Source of the DNA: Chitinivibrionales bacterium
GTDB taxonomy: Bacteria; Fibrobacterota; Chitinivibrionia; Chitinivibrionales; FEN-1185
DNA: 13,574 nt
Reading direction: 5' to 3'
Assembly (NCBI GenBank): GCA_028718065.1
Contig: JAQUMP010000034.1
Location: 1-13,574 of the forward strand
Each line of letters opens with the position of its first letter. Positions within the stretch are counted from its first letter, which is position 1. A model generated the notes under the pieces. The model ran no database searches. It saw only the letters and a list, made by a program, of their open reading frames with translations, and was not told the origin of the DNA. Below, in pieces: positions 1 to 6,762 of the stretch. Position numbers and translations under genes: made by a program.

Positions 1-873
1 AATTTCATATTTTTTAAGCCAGCGCAAATAGAGCTCCATTTGCCCTTTGTATGCCGGCTTAAAATCAGTAAGTTTTAGCTCAATGGCCACCAACCGACGC
101 AATCCGCGGTGGTAAAATAAAAGATCAAGGTAATAATCAACATCATCAAGAGAAATTCTTTTTTGTCGTTCAACAAAGGTAAAGCCAACGCCTAATTCAA
201 GAAGAAACGCTTCTATCTCGCGCAAAATTGAATCTTCGATGTCTTTTTCAAGATAGCAGTCTTTCAGTCCGAGGAAATCAAGAAAATACGGGTCTTTAAA
301 TACTACATCCGGCGATACTTGATCTGATTTGCGAAGATTGGAGATTTCATGCTCAATAAGCTTTTCCGGCTTGCGTGAAAGGGCCGTTCGTTCATACAGC
401 ATGCCACCGATTTTTTTTTCAAGCGTCCGCGTGCTCCAACGCTCAAGACGGCACATCTGGGCGTAAAAATCCCGTTTTAATGAATCTTCAATGTAAATAA
501 TGGTTTTAAGGTGAGTCCAGCCCAATTGTCTCCGCAGTGCGGAGACAATTGTTTTGTCTGGAAAAACTTCGGCAAAACGAACCATATGCCGGAGGTTTTT
601 TTCGGAAAACCCACGCCCGTATTCAAGGACCAATTTCGCCGACAATGTCGGTAAGATTTCTTCTCCGTACCGCGCCCGCTTATTCTGCAATATTTCATTA
701 TGAATTCTTGCGCCTATCTGCCAATACAGAAATGTTAATTCGGCATTTATGGATGTTGCAACCCGTTGCCGTGAAGATTCAATCAGCAAACGGACGTCAC
801 CTAAAAGAGCATTTCCCGTTTGAACAATCGCCGGTAATGATTTTAAGGACTGTTGAGATTTTTTGTTTTTCAT
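1..873 (-). CDS. DUF1016 (YhcG-type) PDDEXK nuclease-domain protein, 3' end outside the window
   Basis: The visible 291 codons run off the left edge, so the C-terminus is missing. I read this frame directly. It starts at ATG 873, with an in-frame TAA about 18 bases upstream. Residues about 20-160 form the helical DUF1016 N-terminal domain, with typical stretches such as LTFLYWQIG and GFSEKNLRHMVRFAEVFPD. Residues about 190-291 match the PDDEXK nuclease fold: FVERQ (233-237), D250 in DYYLDLLFYHR, and E265-x-K267 in VAIELKL, followed by Q278. The catalytic triad therefore looks intact. Proteins of this family often sit beside type I restriction-modification genes, and a role in DNA cleavage or defence is assumed rather than shown. 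The start overlaps the stop of a decayed upstream frame by ATGA, so the gene was probably translationally coupled to a lost partner. The family call is secure; the biological role is not. Confidence 0.9.
   Translation of the reverse strand, partial: MKNKKSQQSLKSLPAIVQTGNALLGDVRLLIESSRQRVATSINAELTFLYWQIGARIHNEILQNKRARYGEEILPTLSAKLVLEYGRGFSEKNLRHMVRFAEVFPDKTIVSALRRQLGWTHLKTIIYIEDSLKRDFYAQMCRLERWSTRTLEKKIGGMLYERTALSRKPEKLIEHEISNLRKSDQVSPDVVFKDPYFLDFLGLKDCYLEKDIEDSILREIEAFLLELGVGFTFVERQKRISLDDVDYYLDLLFYHRGLRRLVAIELKLTDFKPAYKGQMELYLRWLKKYEI
523..551. repeat. 13-bp perfect inverted repeat with 3-base loop inside the DUF1016 gene
   Basis: The arm CAATTGTCTCCGC at 523-535 is followed by three bases and then its exact reverse complement at 539-551. 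It lies in the codons for residues 109-117 (TIVSALRRQ), just before the family's conserved QLGW segment. A perfect 13-bp dyad is unlikely by chance in coding DNA, but it interrupts no reading frame and lacks a T-tract, so it is not a clear terminator. Confidence 0.75.
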
Positions 874-1005
874 TGGATTGACGGTCTTTTAGATTCTTCG
901 GAAGCGCGGGCGCTCCAGGATTCAATACCGTCTATTAGTCGTTTGGCCGTGGGCGTCGCCCTGTTTGGTGGTGTCGAAAATATTTTTAAGATAGGATTTG
1001 AGCAT
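870..1005 (-). pseudogene. Remnant of an N6-DNA-methylase-like gene (start fused out of frame to a tail)
   Basis: From ATG 1005 the frame reads 27 codons and stops at 922. Its first 18 residues, MLKSYLKNIFDTTKQGDA, resemble from memory the N-termini of type ISP/type IIG-like N6-adenine DNA methylases, where they usually continue with an REESYY-like stretch. In the next frame the sequence continues as plausible protein (AKRLIDGIESWSARASEESK) to a TGA at 872-870, which overlaps the DUF1016 start as ATGA. I infer a former methylase-type gene in an operon with the nuclease, reduced to its ends by an internal deletion and frameshift. No convincing Shine-Dalgarno precedes ATG 1005. It could also be two unrelated short frames. 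Similarity was judged by eye only. Confidence 0.4.
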
Positions 1006-1060
1006 TGGCGCTTTTTTATAAATTAAAGTATTTGTCAAAATATAAATCAATCCCCGCAAT

Positions 1061-2281
1061 TTATCTCTTCTGCAACCACTCCAGCGGATCGAGGGCCGCG
1101 GTCGAGAGCCGGATTTCGAAATGGAGCATCGGCCCGGAAACGTCCGCATCACCCAAAACACCCACGGCCGTGGCAGGCGTGACCGCTTCGTCCTGGCGCA
1201 CGCTGATGTCCTGGCAGTGCGCGTAAATGGTTAAATACTGGTCGCCATGGTCCACGATCGCGAACTTGCCCATGCCGCGCATCCAGCCCACGTACATGAC
1301 CGTGCCGGGCGCGACCGCATACACCTTCTGGCCGCTATGGCCGGCAATATCGATGCCGTTGTTGACCGTTACGGTTTTGTAAACAGGATGCACGATCTTG
1401 CCGAAGGCGCGCACCACGCGCCCAACGCACGGCCAGGGCAGGCTGCCCTGGAACTTAGCCAGCGCCCCCGTGGCAGGCGCGCCCTTGACGGGTGCGGCTT
1501 TTTTGACCGGCGGTTTTCGTTTCTGGCTCTGCAGCTTTTTAATGAGCACGATAATGGCGCGCTGATCTTCTTCGAGCTGACGCACCATGGCCAGAAAGGC
1601 GCTCTTCTGCGAGCGGACTTCACCCAGGATTGCCGTGCGCGCGGTCTGCTCGTGCACCAGTGCCTGGCGCTCATGTTCCTTGTCCGCCGCCAGCGCGAGC
1701 AAAAGCGCGCGCCGGCGCTCAAGCGCCAGCTTTTCGCGGCTTATCCCGGCGCGGCTGCTGTCGATCGCCGCCACCAAAATCCGGTCGTAGTGATTGAGGT
1801 CCTGAAAATAGCGCACGCGTCGCAGCACATCGGCCATGTTCTGTGACGTTAACACAATGCGAATGAGCGACGGGTTCGGCTGCTTGTAAATGGCGCGCAA
1901 ACGCCCGTATAAAACCTGCTGACGGTTCCGCAAGGCCCTGGTGGCGTCATCCAGGCTGGCGGACTGCCGTACGATATCGGCATCGAGGGCGTCGATTTTT
2001 TTATTTAAAGCCCCCAGATAATCGCGTGAAAGGGCGATATTATTTTCCAATTGCGCAAGCTGCGCAACGTAACCGGCCTCTTCTTTTTTAAGCTGGGAGA
2101 GTTTTTCACGGCCGTTTTCCAGCGCGGCCTTGATGGAATCGAGCGCCGAGGTCTGGCGCCTTAGTTCGCCATCGAGGGCGCTCCCGCCGGCCGCGCGCGC
2201 GGGAGCGACCGCCGTAAGCATGGTTATAGTGAAGAGCGTCAGCGCAAAAATTTGCGTACCGCGCCCAGGCTTCCGATCCAC
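1061..2281 (-). CDS. envC: EnvC-like murein hydrolase activator (coiled coil + degenerate LytM/M23 domain)
   Basis: Predicted 406-aa exported protein that likely activates peptidoglycan amidases under FtsEX control in the periplasm. GTG 2281 is chosen because AGGAG lies 10 bases upstream and the first 30 residues then form a signal peptide (basic VDRKPGRG, a hydrophobic core, APARA cleavage site). The reading frame stays open further upstream, but that is ftsX read in another frame. Residues about 35-255 are heptad-rich coiled coil, 256-280 a Lys/Pro/Ala linker, and about 283-405 a LytM domain. Key zinc and catalytic positions are changed: the expected His of HxGxD is N307 (D311 is kept), and the HxH motif reads M385-L-H387, while H355 is kept. 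This suggests a non-catalytic, EnvC-style activator rather than an active peptidase. It overlaps ftsX by 43 bases, so the two are probably translated together. ATG 2221 is an alternative start but would cut the signal peptide. Confidence 0.82.
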   Translation of the reverse strand: MDRKPGRGTQIFALTLFTITMLTAVAPARAAGGSALDGELRRQTSALDSIKAALENGREKLSQLKKEEAGYVAQLAQLENNIALSRDYLGALNKKIDALDADIVRQSASLDDATRALRNRQQVLYGRLRAIYKQPNPSLIRIVLTSQNMADVLRRVRYFQDLNHYDRILVAAIDSSRAGISREKLALERRRALLLALAADKEHERQALVHEQTARTAILGEVRSQKSAFLAMVRQLEEDQRAIIVLIKKLQSQKRKPPVKKAAPVKGAPATGALAKFQGSLPWPCVGRVVRAFGKIVHPVYKTVTVNNGIDIAGHSGQKVYAVAPGTVMYVGWMRGMGKFAIVDHGDQYLTIYAHCQDISVRQDEAVTPATAVGVLGDADVSGPMLHFEIRLSTAALDPLEWLQKR

Positions 2282-3096
2282 CCGAAAATAACTCCTACGG
2301 GAAAAATGACACAGGGCAACAGAAACCACGGTCCCCACAAAAACGGCAAATGCGAAAGCAACAACCGCAGCAGCGCGATCGCCGTTACACCGAGGGCCGC
2401 GCCGATAATTCCCTGGAGCACGCCTTCCAGGAGAAACGGCGCCTGGATATAGGCGTCGGTCGCGCCCGCAAAACGCATGTTGGTTATAAGGTCGCGCCGC
2501 GCAAAAATAGTGAGCCGGATGGAATTGCTGACCATCACATACAAGGCGACCGCCAGGATAATTCCCAGAAGTATCGTGGCGGAAAAGAAATATCCCCGGA
2601 ACCGGTGCAGCAGCACCAGCCATTCGTTGGCATACTGCACGCTTTCGATCCCCGGCAGGCGCTCAAGGTCATTGACAAATGCGCGCGCCTTGTCCGGGTT
2701 CTGGTAATGTTCCCGGAGCACGATCTCAAAGGAGGCCGGCAGCGGGTTCGCTTCGATGGCGGTGAGCATGGCGCTGCCGTAGAGCGTTTCAAAGCGCTTC
2801 CAGGCGGCTGTCTTATCGATGAGCGTTTGCTTTTTAATCTGCGGAAAATCACCGAGGCGCCCCTTCAGCCGGCCGAGCGCGGCCGTGTCGGCGGCCGTGG
2901 AATCCGCAAGGTAGGCCACCACCTCCACCTGGCCGCCGGCCTGCGCCAGCACCGCGCGGATATTGATGTAGGTAAGAATGATAATACCCAGGAAAAAGAG
3001 CGCCACCGTGATCGTAAGGATGGAGGCTATGGTCATGAGCTTGGCCTGATACAATCCGCGGAAGGACTCTTTTATAAAGTAGAGGATTTTAAACAT
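2239..3096 (-). CDS. ftsX: Cell-division ABC transporter permease FtsX
   Basis: The 285-residue length is usual for FtsX. Four membrane segments are visible, at about 22-46, 168-192, 219-247 and 256-280, with an extracytoplasmic domain at about 50-165 that carries the family signature NPLPASFEI (117-125). The cytoplasmic loop and TM3 region have the typical NSIRLTIFARR (191-201) and GATDAYIQAPFLLEG (211-225). FtsX pairs with the ATPase FtsE to transmit a division signal across the membrane to EnvC-type activators, and such an activator is encoded directly downstream here. The gene immediately upstream is a lipoprotein, not ftsE, with a 9-base gap between stop and start. The Shine-Dalgarno is weak, so translation probably depends on coupling to the upstream gene. 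The family assignment is firm. Confidence 0.93.
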   Translation of the reverse strand: MFKILYFIKESFRGLYQAKLMTIASILTITVALFFLGIIILTYINIRAVLAQAGGQVEVVAYLADSTAADTAALGRLKGRLGDFPQIKKQTLIDKTAAWKRFETLYGSAMLTAIEANPLPASFEIVLREHYQNPDKARAFVNDLERLPGIESVQYANEWLVLLHRFRGYFFSATILLGIILAVALYVMVSNSIRLTIFARRDLITNMRFAGATDAYIQAPFLLEGVLQGIIGAALGVTAIALLRLLLSHLPFLWGPWFLLPCVIFPVGVIFGWIGSLGAVRKFLR

Positions 3097-3105
3097 TTCG
3101 GTTAT

Positions 3106-5160
3106 TTACTTAAAAGAAGGTTCATCGGCCAGAGTATTATAATTCCATAAATCAATTTTTAACGTGGTCGCAAGATTTTCGTTGCCGGCGCCGTTAACCA
3201 ATCCGTAAAGATATCCCCGGCCGTCATACAAGGGCGTCACCAGAAAATATTGCGCGGAAAATACCGCCGAATCGCCGGCGGCGCCCCGATAATCGGATTT
3301 AAACCGGATCACGCCGCTGCGGTCCATGGTCGCGGTCATGGCGCAATTGAGCGCCAGGGCCGAGTCAAAAAAATGTCCCTGAAATTGGTCGCCGGAAATT
3401 TGCCAGTTAAAATTCCGGTCGACCGGTATATATTTCCCGCCTTGGGCAATAACCAGAACCGTGTCGCGGCTTATCTGCAACGCAAAGGAATCGAGCCCGG
3501 AAACGGTAATTAAACCAAAACCGCTGCTGTCCAGAGTACCGCTCAGTACGCGAATCGTGGGGCCGTAGAGCGTATCGGAGAATTGGCCGCCGGACTGCAG
3601 CCGTCCGCGACGACTCGGGAACGTCGGCTGCGAATACGAATAGCGTACATCGCCTCCGTCAAGCGATTCGGACAGACGCACGGTATCGCCCTTCTTGCCG
3701 ACCCAGGCGCTGGTGTACGCGACCGGCGCGGCGGTATCGCAGCGGCTCCACTGCCGCGAACCGGTAACGGTGTCATCGATGGCCGTAAAACTCCTGACGA
3801 CGATCATCCCCTTTGTCAATACCAATTTGTTTTGCAGCACAACCGGCGATTGCGGCTTAAAGGACCAGGTTACGCTCGCAATACTGCCGCTCTCTTTGTC
3901 CTCGCGATACACCGAATCCACCAGGACCGAATCCCAGTGCGCGCTATGCCGGATTTGCAGGTGATAGGTTGATCCTGAACGCGGTCCAAAAAAGGTCGTG
4001 TCGCCGCTGGCGGCGAGATGATCGCTCAGCTTCACCATCAGCGTGCACCGAGAGGTGGTATCGATGCTCGGCAGCCAATATTCCGCAGAATCGCCCGAGA
4101 TATTTTTTATTTTTTTATAAAAAGAGTAGATGGCGTTTGAATCCGCCTTCGGATCAAAGGCCCCGGCAAGCGCGACCGTGGTTGAGCTATTCGTTTGGTT
4201 ATAAACTACTTTCGAAGTGAGCAGGTACGGTTGCAGAGTATCGGCAGTCAAGTCGATGGTCCCGCCGCTCGCCGTATCAACGATGGTTCGGGAGCGCGTG
4301 CTGTCGGCGGTTGCCAGCGAATCCCGGTACAGCAGGATTTTCGATGAGTCAAGCGTTCGCCACCACCCGCTGGAATTGTCCTGACGTTCCAGATAATAAA
4401 ACGCGGTCGTTGCGGTCGAGGCCGTCGCCACGGTATCAAAAATAATTTGATTGGCCAGTTTGCTATGGTGTTGATAGATGCGAAGCGCGCCGCTGAAATG
4501 ATCCTGCTGCCGGATAATCATCGAAAAGGTATTGCCGGCGGCGCCGTAATCCCAACGCTGCAGGTCCGAATTATTGGTAATGGTATCTTTTTGTAAACGG
4601 ATAATGCGCACCAGCAGCGTGTCAATGCTGTCCGCAGCCGCAAAACGCCAGAAAACCGAATCCGTCGCCCGGTTGTATCCCGGGGCAATCAGCGACGAAT
4701 CCAGCGGCGCCACCCCGCAATAAAGAGAATCCGCGGACAAAAAAACCGTGTCGAATTTCGCCTTCGCATAGCTCCGCACAAGCGTCGCCACCGGGGCAAC
4801 GCCGCTCTTGGCAAGCAGGGCGGAAGCGCTCGCAAAAGGCCCCTTTAAACCGCCGGTACTCTTGGCCAAGCTCTTCTGATAATACTGGTTAATGGCCCTT
4901 GGGTCCCAGTCAGGCATTTGCAGTTGCAGGGAATCCCGGTCGAACTGCGCGAATGTAAAGCGATCGGTCACCTCGCGCACATCATGGATTATGCGCAGCG
5001 TTTTTAAGGCAAAAACGACCTGATTTGCAATGGTTGGGGCGTCGGCATTTAAAACGGGTTTTTCGGTAATCTTTGACGGCGGGGAGCAGGAAATTAGTAT
5101 AAAAACAAGAGAAACGGATAATTTTAAGAAAGGGTTTATAGGCATATTTTGCTTTTTCAT
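3106..5160 (-). CDS. Large predicted lipoprotein of unknown function upstream of ftsX
   Basis: 684 residues from ATG 5160, chosen because AAAGGA lies 7 bases upstream. The frame also has an earlier ATG giving 15 more residues, which would displace the signal peptide. Residues 1-24 are a lipoprotein signal (MKKQN, a hydrophobic stretch, FILIS) ending in a lipobox with C25, followed by SPPSK. The rest is rich in Ser, Thr, Asp and aromatic residues with alternating hydrophobic positions, suggesting beta structure, but I recognise no domain. It has no obvious internal repeat or membrane segment after the signal. It is the first gene of the apparent operon with ftsX and the EnvC-like gene, so a cell-envelope role near the division machinery is possible. 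That rests on position alone. It may instead be an unrelated lipoprotein sharing the transcript. Confidence 0.8.
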   Translation of the reverse strand: MKKQNMPINPFLKLSVSLVFILISCSPPSKITEKPVLNADAPTIANQVVFALKTLRIIHDVREVTDRFTFAQFDRDSLQLQMPDWDPRAINQYYQKSLAKSTGGLKGPFASASALLAKSGVAPVATLVRSYAKAKFDTVFLSADSLYCGVAPLDSSLIAPGYNRATDSVFWRFAAADSIDTLLVRIIRLQKDTITNNSDLQRWDYGAAGNTFSMIIRQQDHFSGALRIYQHHSKLANQIIFDTVATASTATTAFYYLERQDNSSGWWRTLDSSKILLYRDSLATADSTRSRTIVDTASGGTIDLTADTLQPYLLTSKVVYNQTNSSTTVALAGAFDPKADSNAIYSFYKKIKNISGDSAEYWLPSIDTTSRCTLMVKLSDHLAASGDTTFFGPRSGSTYHLQIRHSAHWDSVLVDSVYREDKESGSIASVTWSFKPQSPVVLQNKLVLTKGMIVVRSFTAIDDTVTGSRQWSRCDTAAPVAYTSAWVGKKGDTVRLSESLDGGDVRYSYSQPTFPSRRGRLQSGGQFSDTLYGPTIRVLSGTLDSSGFGLITVSGLDSFALQISRDTVLVIAQGGKYIPVDRNFNWQISGDQFQGHFFDSALALNCAMTATMDRSGVIRFKSDYRGAAGDSAVFSAQYFLVTPLYDGRGYLYGLVNGAGNENLATTLKIDLWNYNTLADEPSFK

Positions 5161-5221
5161 GATATAATCCTTTGTCATTATGGAAACCGGCCGACCCTGA
5201 AACATTTGACCGGTTCTCCGA

Positions 5222-5249
5222 AAAATACATCGCCGTGAATACGGCTCAA
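5222..5249 (-). promoter_or_regulatory. Weak candidate promoter for the lipoprotein-ftsX-envC operon
   Basis: On the minus strand, TTGAGC (5249-5244) and TATTTT (5227-5222) are 16 bases apart, about 60 bases before the operon's first start codon. The match to the sigma-70 consensus is poor. The rest of 5161-5306 shows no other feature that I can support. Confidence 0.2.
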
Positions 5250-5306
5250 AGCTGCAAATATGACCTTATTAATATAGAAGAGAAGAAATTAAGGGAAAAG
5301 GTAAAA

Positions 5307-5353
5307 TAGCAGCGCAGGGATTTGAACCCCGGACACATGGATTATGATTCCAA
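5307..5353 (-). other. 3' fragment of a tRNA gene with CAT anticodon (attachment-site remnant)
   Basis: Read on the minus strand, this matches the 3' part of a tRNA position by position: anticodon loop ATCATAA (5348-5342, anticodon CAT at 5346-5344), stem half TCCAT, five-base variable region GTGTC, T-stem CGGGG, T-loop TTCAAAT, T-stem CCCTG, acceptor strand CGCTGCT and discriminator A at 5307. No CCA is encoded. The matching 5' acceptor strand AGCAGCG and a D-arm are absent on the upstream side, where the integrase gene lies. This is what integration of an element into a tRNA 3' end leaves behind. CAT could mean Met, fMet or lysidine-type Ile, and the exact crossover point within the loop cannot be set from one end. 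Confidence 0.75.
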
Positions 5354-5389
5354 ATGCCTACCTTTACAACCCGTAGTAAAATCAATTAC

Positions 5390-6451
5390 TCACAAAGCCA
5401 CAACCTTTAAGTGTCCGGTCAAAGAGTCCGGTTTCGCTCCAAAATTAACCGATTTTGCCGCCAGTAATTCATTCCGTCCGAAGTAGACTTTCGACATATC
5501 GGTTTTATGCCCGGAAACCTGCATTACGATATGAGGAGCGTTCCCCGCAAGAAGTAAATCGGTATAAGCGACGCGGCGCTGGTCATGAAAACGATAATTT
5601 TCAATACCTGCTTTTTGGAGACATTTTTTAAAAGACTTCCGAAAATTTCCTAAAGGAAGATACCTTCCGCGCCAGTCGCGCCTAAAGAACAGATATTCAC
5701 TCTCTACAGGCACATTTCGCATATACTCTTTAAGGCAATCGGGAACCGGCTTAATGCACGGTCTCTTGTTCTTTGTCCGTTCTGCGGGAATGGTAATGCA
5801 ATTATTGACCATATCGTAATCCGTTCTTTTTAAAGAAACCAATTCCCCCCGACGCGAAGGAACAAGCAGACTGAATAGCATTATCGGATAAATATGGGGC
5901 GTTTCCGTCTTCACGGCTTCTATCAATCGCTCCTTTTCGTCTTCGTTAAGCATCCTGTCGCGTGGTTGCGTTGGCAATTTCTGGAAGTGCTGCAAGGGAT
6001 TTTTTTCGATCACCCCGGCAATCAACGCAAAATTCACCGCCGCCTTTGACCATGCTAAAATACGATTGACCGTATTGTTCGTTAATGGTCGCCCGGTCAG
6101 TTTCCCTTTGGATTGACGAAGAAGCAGAAGATACCGATCAAAACGCCCCTGTAAATCATTTATCCGCACGTTCCCCAGATCATCTTTTAACCGTCTGAAA
6201 TAGGATTCCGAACATTTATCAATAGAATTTCGCTCAAGATAATATTCAAGGATGTTCTTAAAGGTCGTAATTGTCAAAGAACGCGGTTCTTTTTGCGCCC
6301 GGTCTTGAAGGTCCTTTCGGATTTCATGAGACCGTGCTTCCGCCGCTTTTTTCCCGCCCTGTACTTCCTCGCGCTTCCGGTATTCTTTGCCGTCTTTCCA
6401 TACCCGGACATCGAGAAGAAACAAGTCGGGCTTTAACTGCTTTATGCTCAT
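5390..6451 (-). CDS. int: Tyrosine recombinase (phage/element-type integrase)
   Basis: 353 residues from ATG 6451, chosen because GGAAGGA lies just upstream; a start nine codons earlier would lie inside a predicted 5' leader hairpin. Residues about 1-60 form an arm-type DNA-binding region, 62-150 a core-binding helical domain and 165-335 the catalytic domain. The catalytic set is complete: R200 in SRRGEL, K227 in ERTKNK, H289-x-x-R292 (HDQRR, with Q where many have L), H315 in SGHK and Y323 in KVYFG. It would catalyse site-specific integration and excision. The stop codon lies about 40 bases from the tRNA fragment, which supports that fragment as its attachment site. An excisionase-like gene is immediately upstream. 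The gene has its own promoter and a start-codon hairpin, described separately. Confidence 0.95.
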   Translation of the reverse strand: MSIKQLKPDLFLLDVRVWKDGKEYRKREEVQGGKKAAEARSHEIRKDLQDRAQKEPRSLTITTFKNILEYYLERNSIDKCSESYFRRLKDDLGNVRINDLQGRFDRYLLLLRQSKGKLTGRPLTNNTVNRILAWSKAAVNFALIAGVIEKNPLQHFQKLPTQPRDRMLNEDEKERLIEAVKTETPHIYPIMLFSLLVPSRRGELVSLKRTDYDMVNNCITIPAERTKNKRPCIKPVPDCLKEYMRNVPVESEYLFFRRDWRGRYLPLGNFRKSFKKCLQKAGIENYRFHDQRRVAYTDLLLAGNAPHIVMQVSGHKTDMSKVYFGRNELLAAKSVNFGAKPDSLTGHLKVVAL

Positions 6452-6477
6452 TTTAGAAATCCTTCCTAAAATGAGCA
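6445..6477 (-). promoter_or_regulatory. 12-bp perfect inverted repeat enclosing the int ribosome-binding site and start codon
   Basis: The arms 6477-6466 and 6456-6445 are exact reverse complements (TGCTCATTTTAG and CTAAAATGAGCA on the minus strand) with a 9-base loop. In the int mRNA the loop would hold the GAAGGA ribosome-binding site and the second arm would contain the AUG at 6451. It starts close to the predicted transcription start. It could be a translational control hairpin or a dyad operator for a repressor or excisionase. Confidence 0.7.
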
Positions 6478-6489
6478 CGGTACGACACT

Positions 6490-6518
6490 AATATACTCCC
6501 AAATATGCTGTTTGTCAA
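6490..6518 (-). promoter_or_regulatory. Sigma-70-type promoter for int
   Basis: On the minus strand a perfect TTGACA (6518-6513) is followed by a 17-base spacer and TATATT (6495-6490). Transcription would begin near 6483, about 30 bases before the int start codon, so the leader consists almost wholly of the 6445-6477 hairpin. It lies in the 90-base gap between the excisionase-like gene and int. Confidence 0.75.
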
Positions 6519-6541
6519 CATGATACTACACAATACCCAAA

Positions 6542-6739
6542 TTATTTTAAAAGAGTACCGCTAAGGAGACGCATTTCAATCGCCACCCGTGGAAATCGAT
6601 TCAATCGCCCAACCTTTACCACGGGCAAGCGCCTTTGAAGGCTCCATTTTTCAATCGTCCGACGAGGCACCCTAAGTAATACCGCCAGTTCGTCGGGCGT
6701 ATAGAATTCCGGTTCTGGCATTGTTTTATCATCGGTCAT
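6542..6739 (-). CDS. xis: Excisionase-like helix-turn-helix protein (HTH_17/MerR-like)
   Basis: 65 residues from ATG 6739. GTG 6748 would add three residues, and the frame has another ATG at codon 7. Residues 12-58 carry the standard excisionase/HTH_17 pattern: FYTPDELAVLLRVPRRTIEKW, then a basic segment, LPVVKVGRLNRFPRVAIE. Proteins of this type bind att-site DNA to direct the recombinase to excision, or act as small regulators. It lies directly upstream of int, which supports the excision role. A short dyad (ACTTTC and GAAAGT, three bases apart, 6749-6763) sits in the 10-25 bases before the start and overlaps the previous gene's stop codon. The Shine-Dalgarno is poor, so coupling to the upstream gene is possible. 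An alternative is a regulator of the int promoter. Confidence 0.85.
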   Translation of the reverse strand: MTDDKTMPEPEFYTPDELAVLLRVPRRTIEKWSLQRRLPVVKVGRLNRFPRVAIEMRLLSGTLLK

Positions 6740-6762
6740 AAAAACCACACTTTCTTTGAAAG

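Noticed and set aside
537..881. 114-codon plus-strand frame and a 73-codon minus-strand frame at 477-698
   Set aside because: Both overlap the DUF1016 gene, whose frame has the nuclease motifs.
1247..1846. 199-codon open frame on the plus strand
   Set aside because: Antisense to the EnvC-like gene in GC-rich DNA, with His/Arg-rich translation typical of a shadow frame.
2282..2623. Upstream extension of the EnvC frame to a possible start at 2623
   Set aside because: The added residues are ftsX read out of frame and would bury the signal peptide in the middle; GTG 2281 has a ribosome-binding site.
2350..3150. 266-codon open frame on the plus strand, with a smaller one at 2252-2452
   Set aside because: It is antisense to ftsX, which has clear family motifs and membrane segments; the translated plus-strand protein is Arg/Gly-rich without recognisable pattern.
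3250..4439. Several 60-130-codon frames on both strands inside the large lipoprotein gene
   Set aside because: They are out of frame with a long gene that has a good signal peptide, lipobox and ribosome-binding site.
5307..5395. Complete tRNA gene
   Set aside because: The 5' acceptor strand AGCAGCG and a D-arm are absent upstream of the anticodon loop, so only the 3' part is present.
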